A DNA stretch of 64,000 nucleotides from NCBI RefSeq assembly GCF_014205215.1, contig NZ_JACHNC010000001.1:4221001-4285000 (forward strand), in the 5' to 3' direction. Under the pieces are notes generated by a model. It made no database searches. It was not told the origin of the DNA and was given only the letters and a program-made list of their open reading frames with translations. Shown piece by piece: positions 35,767-45,052 of the stretch (position 1 is the first letter of the stretch; the number at the start of each line of letters is the position of its first letter). The position numbers and the translations under genes are program-made. The stretch comes from Actinoplanes lobatus (lineage in GTDB: Bacteria > Actinomycetota > Actinomycetes > Mycobacteriales > Micromonosporaceae).

Positions 35767-36948
35767 TCAGGCGACGCGCTGATCCGCCGGGGCGGGCTCC
35801 TCACCGGACAGCTGCCGGGCCACCACCCCGCCGAAGGTCTCGCCCGCCTTCTCCCAGGTGAACTGGCTGGCGTGCGCGGCCGCGGCGACGCCCATCCCGC
35901 CGCGCCGCACGGCGTCCAGCAGCAGCGCCCGGACCTGGAGGAAGAAGTCGTACTCGTTCTCCACGAGCACGCCGGTCTCCCCGTCCACCATGGCGTCGGC
36001 GACCCCGCCCGCCGAGCGGAACGCCACCGACGGCGTGCCCCGGACGCCGGCCTCGACGATCGTCAGGCCCCAGCCCTCCTTGAGCGAGGGCGCCAGCAGC
36101 AGCCAGGAGCCGCAGAGCAGCTCGTGCTTCTCCTGTTCGGAGACGAAGCCGGTGAACCGCACCCGCTTCTCGATGCCCAGGTCCTCGGTGAGCTGCACCA
36201 GCGGCTCGTCCCACCAGCCCTGCCCGGCCACCACCAACTCCACCTCCGGCAGCTCCAGGGCCAGCAGGGCGGTCGCCCGCAGGGCGAACTCGACCCGCTT
36301 GTGCGGCACCAGGCGGCCCAGCACCATGAGGCTCGGATGCGGGGTACGCGGAGCCGGCGGCTCGGTGACCTCCGGGGTGCCGTTGTGCACGACCGCGATC
36401 CGGTGCCGGTCGACGCCCAGGCCGACGAGCTCCTCGCGGGTCGACTCGGAGACCGTCACGTACTGGCAGTCGCGGTAGACCCGGACGGCCAGTACGGACT
36501 CGATCCACCAGCCGACGCGGGCCAGCCGCGGGCCGAAGACGACCGGCCACTGCTCCCGGTGCACGTGGTGGACCAGGGCGATCACCGGGACCCGGGCGTA
36601 CAGCCGGCTGAGGAACGGGATGCCGTTGCCCACGTCGATGATCAGATCCGGTCGGCCGAGCCGGCGGCGGGCCAATGGGCCGATGCCGAGCAGGCCGATC
36701 AGGTAGGTGATCGCGGCGAGCAGGTAGACAGTGTGTCGTCCACCTCGGCGGATTATCCGCACCCCGTCTGGAGTAGTCTCCTCCGCCGGAGCGTTGCCGT
36801 GCGCCTGGCAGAGCAGTGTCACCAGGTAGCCGCGGCGGACGAATTCCGCGGCCACCCGGTCGAGGAACAGCTCCGAGCCGCCCCCCTCGGGGTGCTTGGT
36901 GTCACGCCAGTTGAGGAACAGGACGTGACCGCCGCTGAGCTCCGTCAT
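35767..36948 (-). CDS. GT4 family glycosyltransferase
   Basis: The 393-aa GT-B fold enzyme has an N-terminal acceptor domain (VLFLNWRDTKHPEGGGSELF, about 9-28) and a donor-binding domain with GRLVPHKRVEFAL (about 232) and the E-x7-E motif in SLKEGWGLTIVEAGVRG (about 308). It is a retaining transferase using a nucleotide sugar in the cytoplasm. It is divergent from the vWA/AftD operon over 104 bp. A GT4 gene is also present in the comparable mycobacterial locus. Donor and acceptor are unknown. Confidence 0.87.
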   Translation of the reverse strand: MTELSGGHVLFLNWRDTKHPEGGGSELFLDRVAAEFVRRGYLVTLLCQAHGNAPAEETTPDGVRIIRRGGRHTVYLLAAITYLIGLLGIGPLARRRLGRPDLIIDVGNGIPFLSRLYARVPVIALVHHVHREQWPVVFGPRLARVGWWIESVLAVRVYRDCQYVTVSESTREELVGLGVDRHRIAVVHNGTPEVTEPPAPRTPHPSLMVLGRLVPHKRVEFALRATALLALELPEVELVVAGQGWWDEPLVQLTEDLGIEKRVRFTGFVSEQEKHELLCGSWLLLAPSLKEGWGLTIVEAGVRGTPSVAFRSAGGVADAMVDGETGVLVENEYDFFLQVRALLLDAVRRGGMGVAAAAHASQFTWEKAGETFGGVVARQLSGEEPAPADQRVA

Positions 36949-37052
36949 GGTCTACTCTGCCACCCCTACTAGCGAGTACGATTCGCGGTCGCGTCACAGT
37001 AGGGCAGCTCAGGGAGCCACCGCAACGGTCGCACCACAACGGGAGGAGGCGC

Positions 37053-38762
37053 GTGAGCGAGGGAAGCCTCCGCGCGCGACCGGAGTTCTGGCCGGTCATG
37101 ATGCTGAGCATCACGTTGATCGCGGTTCTGGCCGGGTGGTCCGGATTTACATATATCGATCGAACCAGAAGCGATCCGGACTGCGCCGAGCGGACCTCGC
37201 TACGGGTCGCGGCGGCGCCGAGCATCGCGCCGCCGGTTCGCCAGATCGCGGCGCGGCTCTCCGCCCGCGACCGCTGCCTGGACCTGGTGGTCGAGGAACG
37301 CGAGTCGGCCGAGGTGCTGCGGGCCGTCGCCCGGACCGCTCCGGACATCGTGGACCCGCTCGCCGCCTCGCCGTCGGCCTCCGCGAGCGCCGCCGCCGCG
37401 GCCATGGCCGCGGCGCCCGACGTCTGGGTGCCCGAGTCGACCCTCTGGCTGCGCCGGGCCCGTGCGGTCGGCGCCTTCCAGGTCCCCGCCGAGGGGGTGT
37501 CGGTCGCCACCACCCCGGTGGTGCTGTCCCTCGACCAGAAGACCGCGACCCGGCTCCAGAAGCGCAAGGGCGGCCTGGCCTGGCAGCGCCTGGTCGGCGC
37601 CGCGCGGCTGCCGGTCCCGGTGGCGCTGCCCGACCCGGCGACCAGCCCGCTCGGCTTCGGCGCCCTGGTCGGCGTCAAGGCCGTCGCCAAGAACCACGCA
37701 CCCACCACGGTCGCGATCATGCGGCGGCTGGCGCGCTACACCGTGTCGACCGCCGGTGAGGCAGCCCCCGACCCGGTCGGGCCGGGGGCGAAGGAGACCG
37801 CGGTGATCAGCACGGAACAGCAGGTGCTGTTCGCGGACGCGGGCGGCAAACGGCAGGTGGCCGTCTACCCGGCCGCCGCGGTGCCCGGCCCGGACTACCC
37901 GTACGCCGTGCTCACCTCCGCCGAGCAGGCCCGCGAGTCGGCCACCGCCCTGCTGCGCGGCCTGCTCGCCGCGGACGGCGCCGCCGCCGTCACCGGGCAC
38001 GGCCTGCGCACCCCGGACGGCACCGCCCCGGAGGGCATCCCGGCCGCCACCAAGGTCCGCTCGGCCGCCTACCCGCCGGCCGCGCTGCCCGCCGAGAACG
38101 ACGCCGAGACCCTGCTCAACACCTGGGGCGGGGTGCACATCAGCGCCCGCATGCTGGCCGTCTTCGACATCTCCGGCTCGATGGCCGAGGTGGTCCCCGG
38201 CTCCACCGAGACCCGGATGCAGGCCACCGTGAAGGCCGCCCAGGACGGCGTGCAGCTGCTGCTGCCCACCACCGAGCTGGGCGTCTGGGAGTTCTCCACC
38301 GACCTGGACGGCAAGCGCGACTACCGCGAGCTGGTGCCGGTCGGCCCGATCGGGCCGCGCCGCGACGAGATCATCCGCAAGGTCGGCAAGATGGAGGTCG
38401 AGGAGGGCGGTCACACCGGCCTGTACGACACCGCCCTGGCCGCCTACCGCGACGCCACCCGCAACTGGACGGCCGGCCGGATCAACATGGTGCTGATCCT
38501 GACCGACGGCCGCGACGACAACGCCAGCGGCGTCAAGCGCGCGGAACTACTCCGTGAGCTGGGCGAACTGGTGGACCGGAAGCGACCGCTGCCGATCCTG
38601 TTCATCGGCGTCGGCCCGGAGATCGACAAGAGTGAGCTGAACCAGATCGCGACGGCCACCGGCGGGCAGGTCGCCCTCACCGACAAACCTTCCGGAATCC
38701 GGCAGATCTTCTACACTGCGCTCGCCGAATTCAGCTGCCTGCCCCCGGAGTGCCGCCGATGA
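37053..38762 (+). CDS. Membrane-anchored vWA-domain protein with a solute-binding-like region
   Basis: The 569-aa protein starts at GTG 37053, four nt after GGGAGGAGGC. One N-terminal helix (about 13-34) anchors it, with the rest outside. Residues about 48-345 resemble a periplasmic-binding-protein fold (LRVAAAPSIAPPVRQIA, PDVWVPESTLW). Residues about 365-560 are a von Willebrand A domain with an intact MIDAS motif FDISGSMAE, a downstream Thr (GGHTGLYD) and LTDGRDDN. This pairing occurs in actinobacterial envelope proteins. Its TGA overlaps the AftD-like ATG (ATGA), so it is coupled to that enzyme and may scaffold it. Confidence 0.8.
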   Translation: MSEGSLRARPEFWPVMMLSITLIAVLAGWSGFTYIDRTRSDPDCAERTSLRVAAAPSIAPPVRQIAARLSARDRCLDLVVEERESAEVLRAVARTAPDIVDPLAASPSASASAAAAAMAAAPDVWVPESTLWLRRARAVGAFQVPAEGVSVATTPVVLSLDQKTATRLQKRKGGLAWQRLVGAARLPVPVALPDPATSPLGFGALVGVKAVAKNHAPTTVAIMRRLARYTVSTAGEAAPDPVGPGAKETAVISTEQQVLFADAGGKRQVAVYPAAAVPGPDYPYAVLTSAEQARESATALLRGLLAADGAAAVTGHGLRTPDGTAPEGIPAATKVRSAAYPPAALPAENDAETLLNTWGGVHISARMLAVFDISGSMAEVVPGSTETRMQATVKAAQDGVQLLLPTTELGVWEFSTDLDGKRDYRELVPVGPIGPRRDEIIRKVGKMEVEEGGHTGLYDTALAAYRDATRNWTAGRINMVLILTDGRDDNASGVKRAELLRELGELVDRKRPLPILFIGVGPEIDKSELNQIATATGGQVALTDKPSGIRQIFYTALAEFSCLPPECRR

Positions 38763-41700
38763 CCACCGCCCTCCGGGAGCGGAGCACCCCCGTGCCCACC
38801 CCACCGACGATCGGTCCCCGCCGCCACCTGCTGGCGATCGGCGGCGCCCTGCTGCTCATCGCGCTGTCGTTCCTGCAGCGGCCGGGCCGGACCACCTTCG
38901 ACACCAAGCTGGACCTGGCCGAGAACCCGATCGGCTTCATGTCCCGCGCCCTGCACCTGTGGAACCCGTGGGCCACCTCCGGTGAGCTCCAGCAGCAGGC
39001 GTACGGCTACCTGTTCCCGATGGGCCCGTTCTTCGCGGCCGGCGACCTGCTGGGCCTGCCGCCGTGGCTCACCCAGCGGCTCTGGTGCGCCCTGCTGCTC
39101 TGCGCCGCCTACCTCGGCACCCTGCTGCTGGCCCGGGCCATGCGCATCGGCTCCGACACCGGCCGGGTGCTGGGCGCCCTGGCCTACGCGCTGGCGCCCC
39201 GGATGCTCACCGAGATCGGCCCGCTCTCCTCCGAGATGCTGCCCGTGGTCATGGTGCCCTGGGTGCTGCTGCCGCTGGTGCGGGTGGGCCGGATCGGGTC
39301 GCCCCGCCGGGCCGCCGCGCTCTCCGGCCTGGCCGTCCTCTGCATGGGCGGCATCAACGCGGCCGCCGTGGTGATGGCCCTGGTGCTGCCCGGCCTCTAC
39401 CTGATCACCCGGCGCTGGGACCGGCGCCTGCTCAAGCTGATCGCCTGGTGGAGCGTGGCGGTGCTGGGCGCCACCCTGTGGTGGATCATCCCGCTGCTGC
39501 TGTTCGGCCAGTACAGCCTGCCGTTCCTGGACTACATCGAGTCGTCCGCCACCACCACCGCGATCACCTCGCTGTTCCAGGCGACCCGCGGCACCAACCA
39601 GTGGAGCGGCTACATCGTCCAGGGCGAGCCGTGGTGGCCGGCCGGCTGGACGCTCGTCGACAACCCGGTGCTGATGGCCGTCACCGCGCTGGTCGCGGCG
39701 GTCGCCCTGACCGGCCTGGCGCTGCGCGGGCTGCCCGAGCGGCGGTTCCTGGTGCTCGGCGCGCTGACCGGCCTCACCCTGCTCACCATGGGCTACGTCG
39801 GCACCCTGGACAGCCCGCTCGCGCCGATGATGCGTGAGCTGCTGGACGGCCCGCTCGCCCCGCTGCGCAACGTGCACAAGTTCGAGCCCAACCTGCGGCT
39901 GCCACTGGCGCTCGGGCTGGCGTACGCCGCGAGCCAGGCCCTGCGGCTGCGGAAGTCCTGGCGGCTGCGGATGCCGGCCGCCCCGGTCGTCGCCGTGCTC
40001 CTGGCCGTCGCCGCGCTGCCCGCCTGGACGCTGCTGCTGCGCCCCGGGCCGGGCTGGTCGGAGATCCCGTCGTACTGGCGCAACGCCACCACCTGGCTCA
40101 GCGACCAGGACGACCAGGCCCGCACCCTGCTCCTGCCGGGTTCCGGCTTCGCCCAGCACACCTGGGGCCGGACCGTCGACGAGCCGATCCAGCCGCTGGC
40201 CGGGGCGCCCTGGTCGACCCGGCACCAGATCCCGCTCGGCTCGGAGGGCAACATCCGGGTGATGGACGTCGTCGAGCAGGTCCTCGAACAGGGCCGCGGC
40301 TCGGCGGCGCTGGCCCCCTTCCTGGCCCGCTCCGGCTACCGCTACCTGCTCGTCCGGCACGACCTGGACCGGTCCGCCGCGGGCGCCCCGCCGATCGCGG
40401 TGATCCGCCGCGCGCTGGCCGGGTCGGCCGGCCTGAAGCCGGTCGCCCACTTCGGCCCGCTGGTGGGCGCGGGCGGCGCGAGCCCCAGCCCGGTCGACAC
40501 CGGGGTGTCGGTGCCGGCCATCGAGATCTTCGAGGTGGACCGGACCGTCTCGCAGGTGTCCGCCACCGCGATCACCGACGTGCCGGTGGTCAGCGGCGGC
40601 CCCGAGTCGCTGCTCGGCATCCTGGAACAGGGCCTGATCGACGGCGCCCAGCCGACCGTGCTGGCCGGCGAGGCGGACGGCGACCTGGGCCTGGCCGAGG
40701 GCGAGTCGAAGGCCCGCCCGATCGTCACCGACGGGCTGCGCCGCCGTGAGCTGAACATCGGCCGGATGCGCGACAACGTCAGCCAGACCCTCACCGAGGA
40801 CGAGAAGACCCGGCAGGGCCGGGTCCGCAGCGACTTCGTGCCGTTCGCCGCGAAGGGCCATCAGACGGTCGCCGCCTACCAGGGGATCCGTTCGGTCCAG
40901 GCGTCCAGCAGCGCGAGCTTCGCCGACTCGATCGGCGCCACCGACCCGTCCGGGCTGCCGTTCGCGGCCCTCGACGGGAACGCGGCGACGGTGTGGCGGT
41001 CCGACCCGTACCAGCCGGGCGCCGGACAGTGGATCGACGTCGAGCTGGGCACCGCGAAACGGGTCACCGCCGTCACCGTCGACTTCTCCGACGACCTGCG
41101 GATCTCGGCCCCGGTCGCGCTGGTCCGGCTCACCACCGACCAGGGCATCGTGGACCGGCCGGTGCCGGCCACCCCGGGCCCGCACACCCTCTCCACGCTG
41201 CCCGGCCTCACCACCGGCGTACGCGTCACCGTGCTCGCCCTGCGCCAGGGCTACGAGGGCGGCGTCGCCCTGCGTGAGCTGGGCATCCCCGGGCTGGCCG
41301 CGGAGCGGGGCCTGCAGACGCCCGCCGACATCGTGTCGGCCGTCCCGCCGGCCTACTCCTTCGAACGCGCGATCCAGCAGCGCGGCGCCTGCTTCCCGGC
41401 GTCCACCGAGGCGGGCGGCGCGATCCACTGCGACCAGTTCCTGGCCCGGCAGGGTGAGGAGCCGCTCGGCATCGACCGGTACTTCACCACGCCGGTGGAC
41501 GCCGCCTACGACCTGCGGATGACCGCCGTGGTGCGGCCGGGAGCGAACGTCCCGCTGGCCCTGCCGGTCACCGCCACCGCGTCGACGGTGCTGACCGGCG
41601 ACGTCACGGCCGGCGCGCACGCCGCGATCGACGGCGACCCGGCCACCGCCTGGCTGGCCGAGCCGACCGACGAGAACCCGGCGTTGTCCCTGTCCTGGAC

Positions 41701-43726
41701 CGGAGCGCGCCGCCTGGACCGGATCCGGCTGGTCGTTCCCGAGGCGCCGGCCGCCGCAGTGCCCACCCAGGTGCTGATCCGGGCGGGCGGCAAGGAGACG
41801 GCCGCCGAGGTCGGCACCGACGGCCTGGTCAGGTTCCCGCCGGTCACCACGAACCGGGTCGAGGTCGTGGTCACCGGCACGCGCAAGGTGATCGCCGACC
41901 CGCGCGGCCAGGGCTGGGCGGCGCCCGCCGGGATCGCCGAGATCGAGGTGCCCGCGCTGGCCGGGCTGTTCACCGCGGCCACCGACCGGACACCGCTGGC
42001 CGCCGGGTGCGGCACCGGCCCGGCCGTGGAGATCGGCGGCCGCGGCTACCCGACCGCGGTGTCCGGCACGCTCGGCGACGTCCGTGCCGGCCGCCCGATG
42101 AGCGTGGCGGTCTGCGACGACTTCGCCACCGAGTCGGTCCAGCTCACCAAGGGCGACCAGCACCTGCGTACCACGCCGTCGGCGGCCTTCGTGATCGACT
42201 CGGCGACGCTGGTGCCGGACGGGACCACGATCGCCGTTCCGGCGGTCACCCCACGAGCCGTGACCGTCGAGTCATGGCAGCCCACCCGGCGCACCCTCAC
42301 GGTCGCGGCCGGCGCGGCGTCGCTGCTGGTGGTGACCGAGAACCACAACGCCGGCTGGACCGCCGTGCTGAACGGCGAGACGCTGCGCCCGGTCCGGGTC
42401 GACGGCTGGCAGCAGGCGTTCGTGCTCCCGGAGGGATCCGGCGGCACCGTGATCTTGCGGTTCACCCCGGACGAGCCGTACCGTACCGGTCTCGCGGCCG
42501 GAGCCGGCTGCGTCCTGCTGGTCGTGCTGCTCGCGCTGATACCGGTGCGCCGGCGTGCCGTTGCGGTCGCCCGTCCGCAGGCCCGGGTGTTCACCGCCGT
42601 CCCCGGTGGGGGCTGGTGGATGCTCGTGCCGCTGATGGCGCTGGTCGTCCTGCTCGGTGGCGTGGCCGGAGCGACGCTGCTGCTGGTGGCGCTCATCGTG
42701 CGGCAACTACGGCCCGGGGTGCTGCCCGGGCTCGCTTTCGCGAGCGTCGCCACGGCCATCGGGGTGGCGGTCTCCGGGCGTCTGCTCGGGCACGGGCAGG
42801 AGTGGGCGTACGACCTCGGCGTGCAGTTGGCGATGCTGGCGGCGGTCTGCGCGGTGGCGGCGTCGGCCGCGCCGTCGGCCGGACACCGGGAACAGGAGAT
42901 CTCAGTGCACGACATGGAAACCGACCCGCACCGGGCGACGCTCGGCCGGTCGGTCCGCCTGTTCCGGACGTTCCTGGTCGAACAGTCCGACCCGGACCGC
43001 TTCTACTCGCTGCTGGCCGAGGACTCGGTACGCCAGCTCGGCGCCTACGCCGACCTGAACGGCGCCACGGTGCTGGACGTCGGCGGTGGCCCCGGCTACT
43101 TCAACGCCGAGTTCGAGCGGGCCGGGGCGGCCTACTTCGGCCTCGACCCGGCGGTCGGCGACTTCGCGGCGGCCGGCGCCAAGGTGAGCGGGATGGTCCG
43201 CGGCAGCGGCACCGCCCTGCCGATCCGTACCGGCTCCCTGGACGTCTGCTACTCGTCGAACGTGCTGGAGCACGTGGACGAACCGGAGGCGATGCTCGAC
43301 GAGATGGTCCGGGTGACCCGGCCGGGCGGCACCGTCTTCGTGTCCTTCACGCCGTGGTGGTCTCCGCACGGCGGTCACGAGACCGGACCGTTCCGGCACT
43401 GGTTCGGCGGCGACCGGGCCCGGCGCCGCTACCTGCGGGTGCACGGTCACGAGCCGAAGAACCGGTTCATGGAGACGCTTTTCCCGGTCAGCGCCGCACG
43501 GATGATGCGCTGGACCCGGGCCGCCCGCCGTGCCGGAGCCGTCACGGTGGTCGATGTGATCCCGAGGTATCACCCCTGGTGGGCCCAGTGGGTCGCCTCG
43601 GTGCCGGTGCTGCGGGAGTTCCTCACATGGAATTTCACCGTCGTGCTGCGGCGCGAGGGTGAGTCCGTTTCAACAACCGTTCAGGAAGATGTGGCAGGGG
43701 TCTCGCTTCCTGATGTGACTCTCTAG
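38759..43726 (+). CDS. aftD: AftD-like alpha-(1->3)-arabinofuranosyltransferase fused to a SAM methyltransferase
   Basis: The 1655-aa reading frame starts at ATG 38759 (ATGA overlap). Residues about 20-430 form the GT-C membrane domain with the AftD-type loop FDTKLDLAENPIGFMSRALH. The middle (about 500-1240) is extracellular and contains two discoidin/CBM-like modules (LDGNAATVWRSDPYQPG and AIDGDPATAW). Three to four helices follow (about 1240-1375). After residue 1382 a cytoplasmic class I methyltransferase begins, with VLDVGGGPGYFNAEF and SSNVLEHVDEPEAM. No stop separates the parts. GTG 42905 with GGAG 6 nt upstream could also start the methyltransferase alone. AftD adds alpha-1,3 Araf branches from decaprenyl-phosphoarabinose; mycobacterial AftD lacks the fused enzyme. 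Confidence 0.82.
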   Translation: MTTALRERSTPVPTPPTIGPRRHLLAIGGALLLIALSFLQRPGRTTFDTKLDLAENPIGFMSRALHLWNPWATSGELQQQAYGYLFPMGPFFAAGDLLGLPPWLTQRLWCALLLCAAYLGTLLLARAMRIGSDTGRVLGALAYALAPRMLTEIGPLSSEMLPVVMVPWVLLPLVRVGRIGSPRRAAALSGLAVLCMGGINAAAVVMALVLPGLYLITRRWDRRLLKLIAWWSVAVLGATLWWIIPLLLFGQYSLPFLDYIESSATTTAITSLFQATRGTNQWSGYIVQGEPWWPAGWTLVDNPVLMAVTALVAAVALTGLALRGLPERRFLVLGALTGLTLLTMGYVGTLDSPLAPMMRELLDGPLAPLRNVHKFEPNLRLPLALGLAYAASQALRLRKSWRLRMPAAPVVAVLLAVAALPAWTLLLRPGPGWSEIPSYWRNATTWLSDQDDQARTLLLPGSGFAQHTWGRTVDEPIQPLAGAPWSTRHQIPLGSEGNIRVMDVVEQVLEQGRGSAALAPFLARSGYRYLLVRHDLDRSAAGAPPIAVIRRALAGSAGLKPVAHFGPLVGAGGASPSPVDTGVSVPAIEIFEVDRTVSQVSATAITDVPVVSGGPESLLGILEQGLIDGAQPTVLAGEADGDLGLAEGESKARPIVTDGLRRRELNIGRMRDNVSQTLTEDEKTRQGRVRSDFVPFAAKGHQTVAAYQGIRSVQASSSASFADSIGATDPSGLPFAALDGNAATVWRSDPYQPGAGQWIDVELGTAKRVTAVTVDFSDDLRISAPVALVRLTTDQGIVDRPVPATPGPHTLSTLPGLTTGVRVTVLALRQGYEGGVALRELGIPGLAAERGLQTPADIVSAVPPAYSFERAIQQRGACFPASTEAGGAIHCDQFLARQGEEPLGIDRYFTTPVDAAYDLRMTAVVRPGANVPLALPVTATASTVLTGDVTAGAHAAIDGDPATAWLAEPTDENPALSLSWTGARRLDRIRLVVPEAPAAAVPTQVLIRAGGKETAAEVGTDGLVRFPPVTTNRVEVVVTGTRKVIADPRGQGWAAPAGIAEIEVPALAGLFTAATDRTPLAAGCGTGPAVEIGGRGYPTAVSGTLGDVRAGRPMSVAVCDDFATESVQLTKGDQHLRTTPSAAFVIDSATLVPDGTTIAVPAVTPRAVTVESWQPTRRTLTVAAGAASLLVVTENHNAGWTAVLNGETLRPVRVDGWQQAFVLPEGSGGTVILRFTPDEPYRTGLAAGAGCVLLVVLLALIPVRRRAVAVARPQARVFTAVPGGGWWMLVPLMALVVLLGGVAGATLLLVALIVRQLRPGVLPGLAFASVATAIGVAVSGRLLGHGQEWAYDLGVQLAMLAAVCAVAASAAPSAGHREQEISVHDMETDPHRATLGRSVRLFRTFLVEQSDPDRFYSLLAEDSVRQLGAYADLNGATVLDVGGGPGYFNAEFERAGAAYFGLDPAVGDFAAAGAKVSGMVRGSGTALPIRTGSLDVCYSSNVLEHVDEPEAMLDEMVRVTRPGGTVFVSFTPWWSPHGGHETGPFRHWFGGDRARRRYLRVHGHEPKNRFMETLFPVSAARMMRWTRAARRAGAVTVVDVIPRYHPWWAQWVASVPVLREFLTWNFTVVLRREGESVSTTVQEDVAGVSLPDVTL

Positions 43727-43791
43727 TAACCTCCTGCAAGCTCGGCATACATCATTCCTGCCGCATTCCGTTTCCACCTCGTGGAGGACAT

Positions 43792-44856
43792 ATGAAGTCC
43801 CGCGTCATCGGCACCGTGCTGTTCGGTTTCGGCGTCTTGGCGTTGGTGTTCGCCGGCGGCCTCGCCTTCGTCGTGGCACCGACCGTCAAGCAGCTCCCGT
43901 ACGACATGGAGATGACCCAGTCGATCGCCGAGGCGCCGAACGCGACGTACCTGCAGATCGCTGACGGCAAGGCCACCATCGAGACCGGCGACCTGCGTTC
44001 CACCGTCACCGTTCAGACCGACTCGGACGAGACCGCCAAGCTCACCGGCGACCTGGACGGCACCGCCCTGGTGTGGGTCGCCGGCCAGCAGGTCGAGAAC
44101 ACCGAGGGTGAGCTGGTCAGCGCGTACAGCACCTCTCTCGCCGTGGACCGCAAGACCGGTGCGGCCGTGAAGTGGGACGGCCAGTGGCTGGACACCGGCG
44201 GTCAGCGTGAGGCTGTCGACTACAAGGGCCAGATCTACAAGTTCCCGTTCGGGACCGAGCAGAAGACGTACGACATCTTCGACCGGGACATCCTGACCGC
44301 GAAGCCGGCCAAGTTCATCAAGACCGAAGAGATCCAGGGCGTCGAGACCTACCAGTTCACCCAGACGCTGGAGAACGAGACCCAGGTTCTCCCGGAGGAC
44401 CGCGTCAAGCTGCTGCTCGGCCAGCTGCTGCCGACCGCCACCTCCGGCTCCGTGCAGTACGGCAACGTCCGTACCGTGTGGGTCGACCCGGTCACCGGCG
44501 CGTACATCAAGGTCCAGGAGCAGCAGAAGAAGACGCTGCTCGGCAACGACGGCAGCTCCAAGGTGCTGCTGGACGCGACCTTCGTCTACTCCGACGCCAC
44601 CGTCACCAAGTCCGCGGACACCGCCAAGGCGAACCAGTCCAAGCTCAGCCTGGTGGGCGTCTGGGGCCCGATCGGCCTGGGCGTGCTCGGCCTCATCCTG
44701 GCCGTGCTCGGCGCGGTGCTGATGCTCCGTGGCTCGAAGACGGCCGCCGCCAACGGCGTCCCGGCCCAGTGGTCCGGCGCGCCGCGGCACGCCGCCAAGT
44801 CGGGCGACGAGGCCGGCGACGAGGCGGAGGCGACCGCTTCCGCCGAGAAGAGCTGA
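43792..44856 (+). CDS. DUF3068 membrane protein (PorA-like family)
   Basis: The 354-aa protein starts at ATG 43792, six nt after GTGGAGGA. It has an N-terminal helix (about 5-30), a long external beta-rich domain (about 35-280) with VWVDPVTGAYIKV, and a C-terminal helix (about 290-317) with a charged cytoplasmic tail. This is the DUF3068 layout. A DUF3068 gene is also found in the mycobacterial aftD neighbourhood. Function is unknown; context suggests envelope arabinan metabolism. A strong hairpin lies just downstream. Confidence 0.82.
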   Translation: MKSRVIGTVLFGFGVLALVFAGGLAFVVAPTVKQLPYDMEMTQSIAEAPNATYLQIADGKATIETGDLRSTVTVQTDSDETAKLTGDLDGTALVWVAGQQVENTEGELVSAYSTSLAVDRKTGAAVKWDGQWLDTGGQREAVDYKGQIYKFPFGTEQKTYDIFDRDILTAKPAKFIKTEEIQGVETYQFTQTLENETQVLPEDRVKLLLGQLLPTATSGSVQYGNVRTVWVDPVTGAYIKVQEQQKKTLLGNDGSSKVLLDATFVYSDATVTKSADTAKANQSKLSLVGVWGPIGLGVLGLILAVLGAVLMLRGSKTAAANGVPAQWSGAPRHAAKSGDEAGDEAEATASAEKS

Positions 44857-44873
44857 CACCACCCGTACGACGA

Positions 44874-44916
44874 ACGAGCCGTACCCCTGGGCCGAAAGCC
44901 CGGTGGTGCGGCTCGT
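44874..44916 (+). terminator. Hairpin terminator after the DUF3068 gene
   Basis: ACGAGCCGTACCCCTGGGC (44874-44892) pairs with 44898-44916 over 19 positions, with two G-U pairs and one mismatch, around a CGAAA loop. It closes the arabinan operon before the nitrate reductase promoter region. Confidence 0.75.
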
Positions 44917-44972
44917 CCGCTTCTGTGGCGGCGGCCACTCACAACCGCTTCCCGGACGACTGTGACGTGCGG

Positions 44973-45010
44973 GTAATGCTGGATGCGCTTTCAAGTGACC
45001 AGGTGGAAAC
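44973..45010 (+). promoter_or_regulatory. GlnR-like nitrogen-control box upstream of the nitrate reductase gene
   Basis: GTGAC at 44995-44999 and GAAAC at 45006-45010 are separated by six bases, exactly the a2-b2 half of the actinobacterial GlnR box (GTnAC-n6-GAAAC). A further GTAAT lies at 44973, exactly 22 bp upstream as the consensus requires; the matching b1 position (TGCGC) is poor. The box ends 43 bp before GTG 45053. An overlapping GAAACC-ggg-GGTTTC hairpin (45006-45020) is also present. GlnR normally activates nitrate assimilation under nitrogen limitation. Confidence 0.6.
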
Positions 45011-45052
45011 CGGGGGTTTCTACTTTTGGGGCGAACCGAAAGGGGTGCCTCT

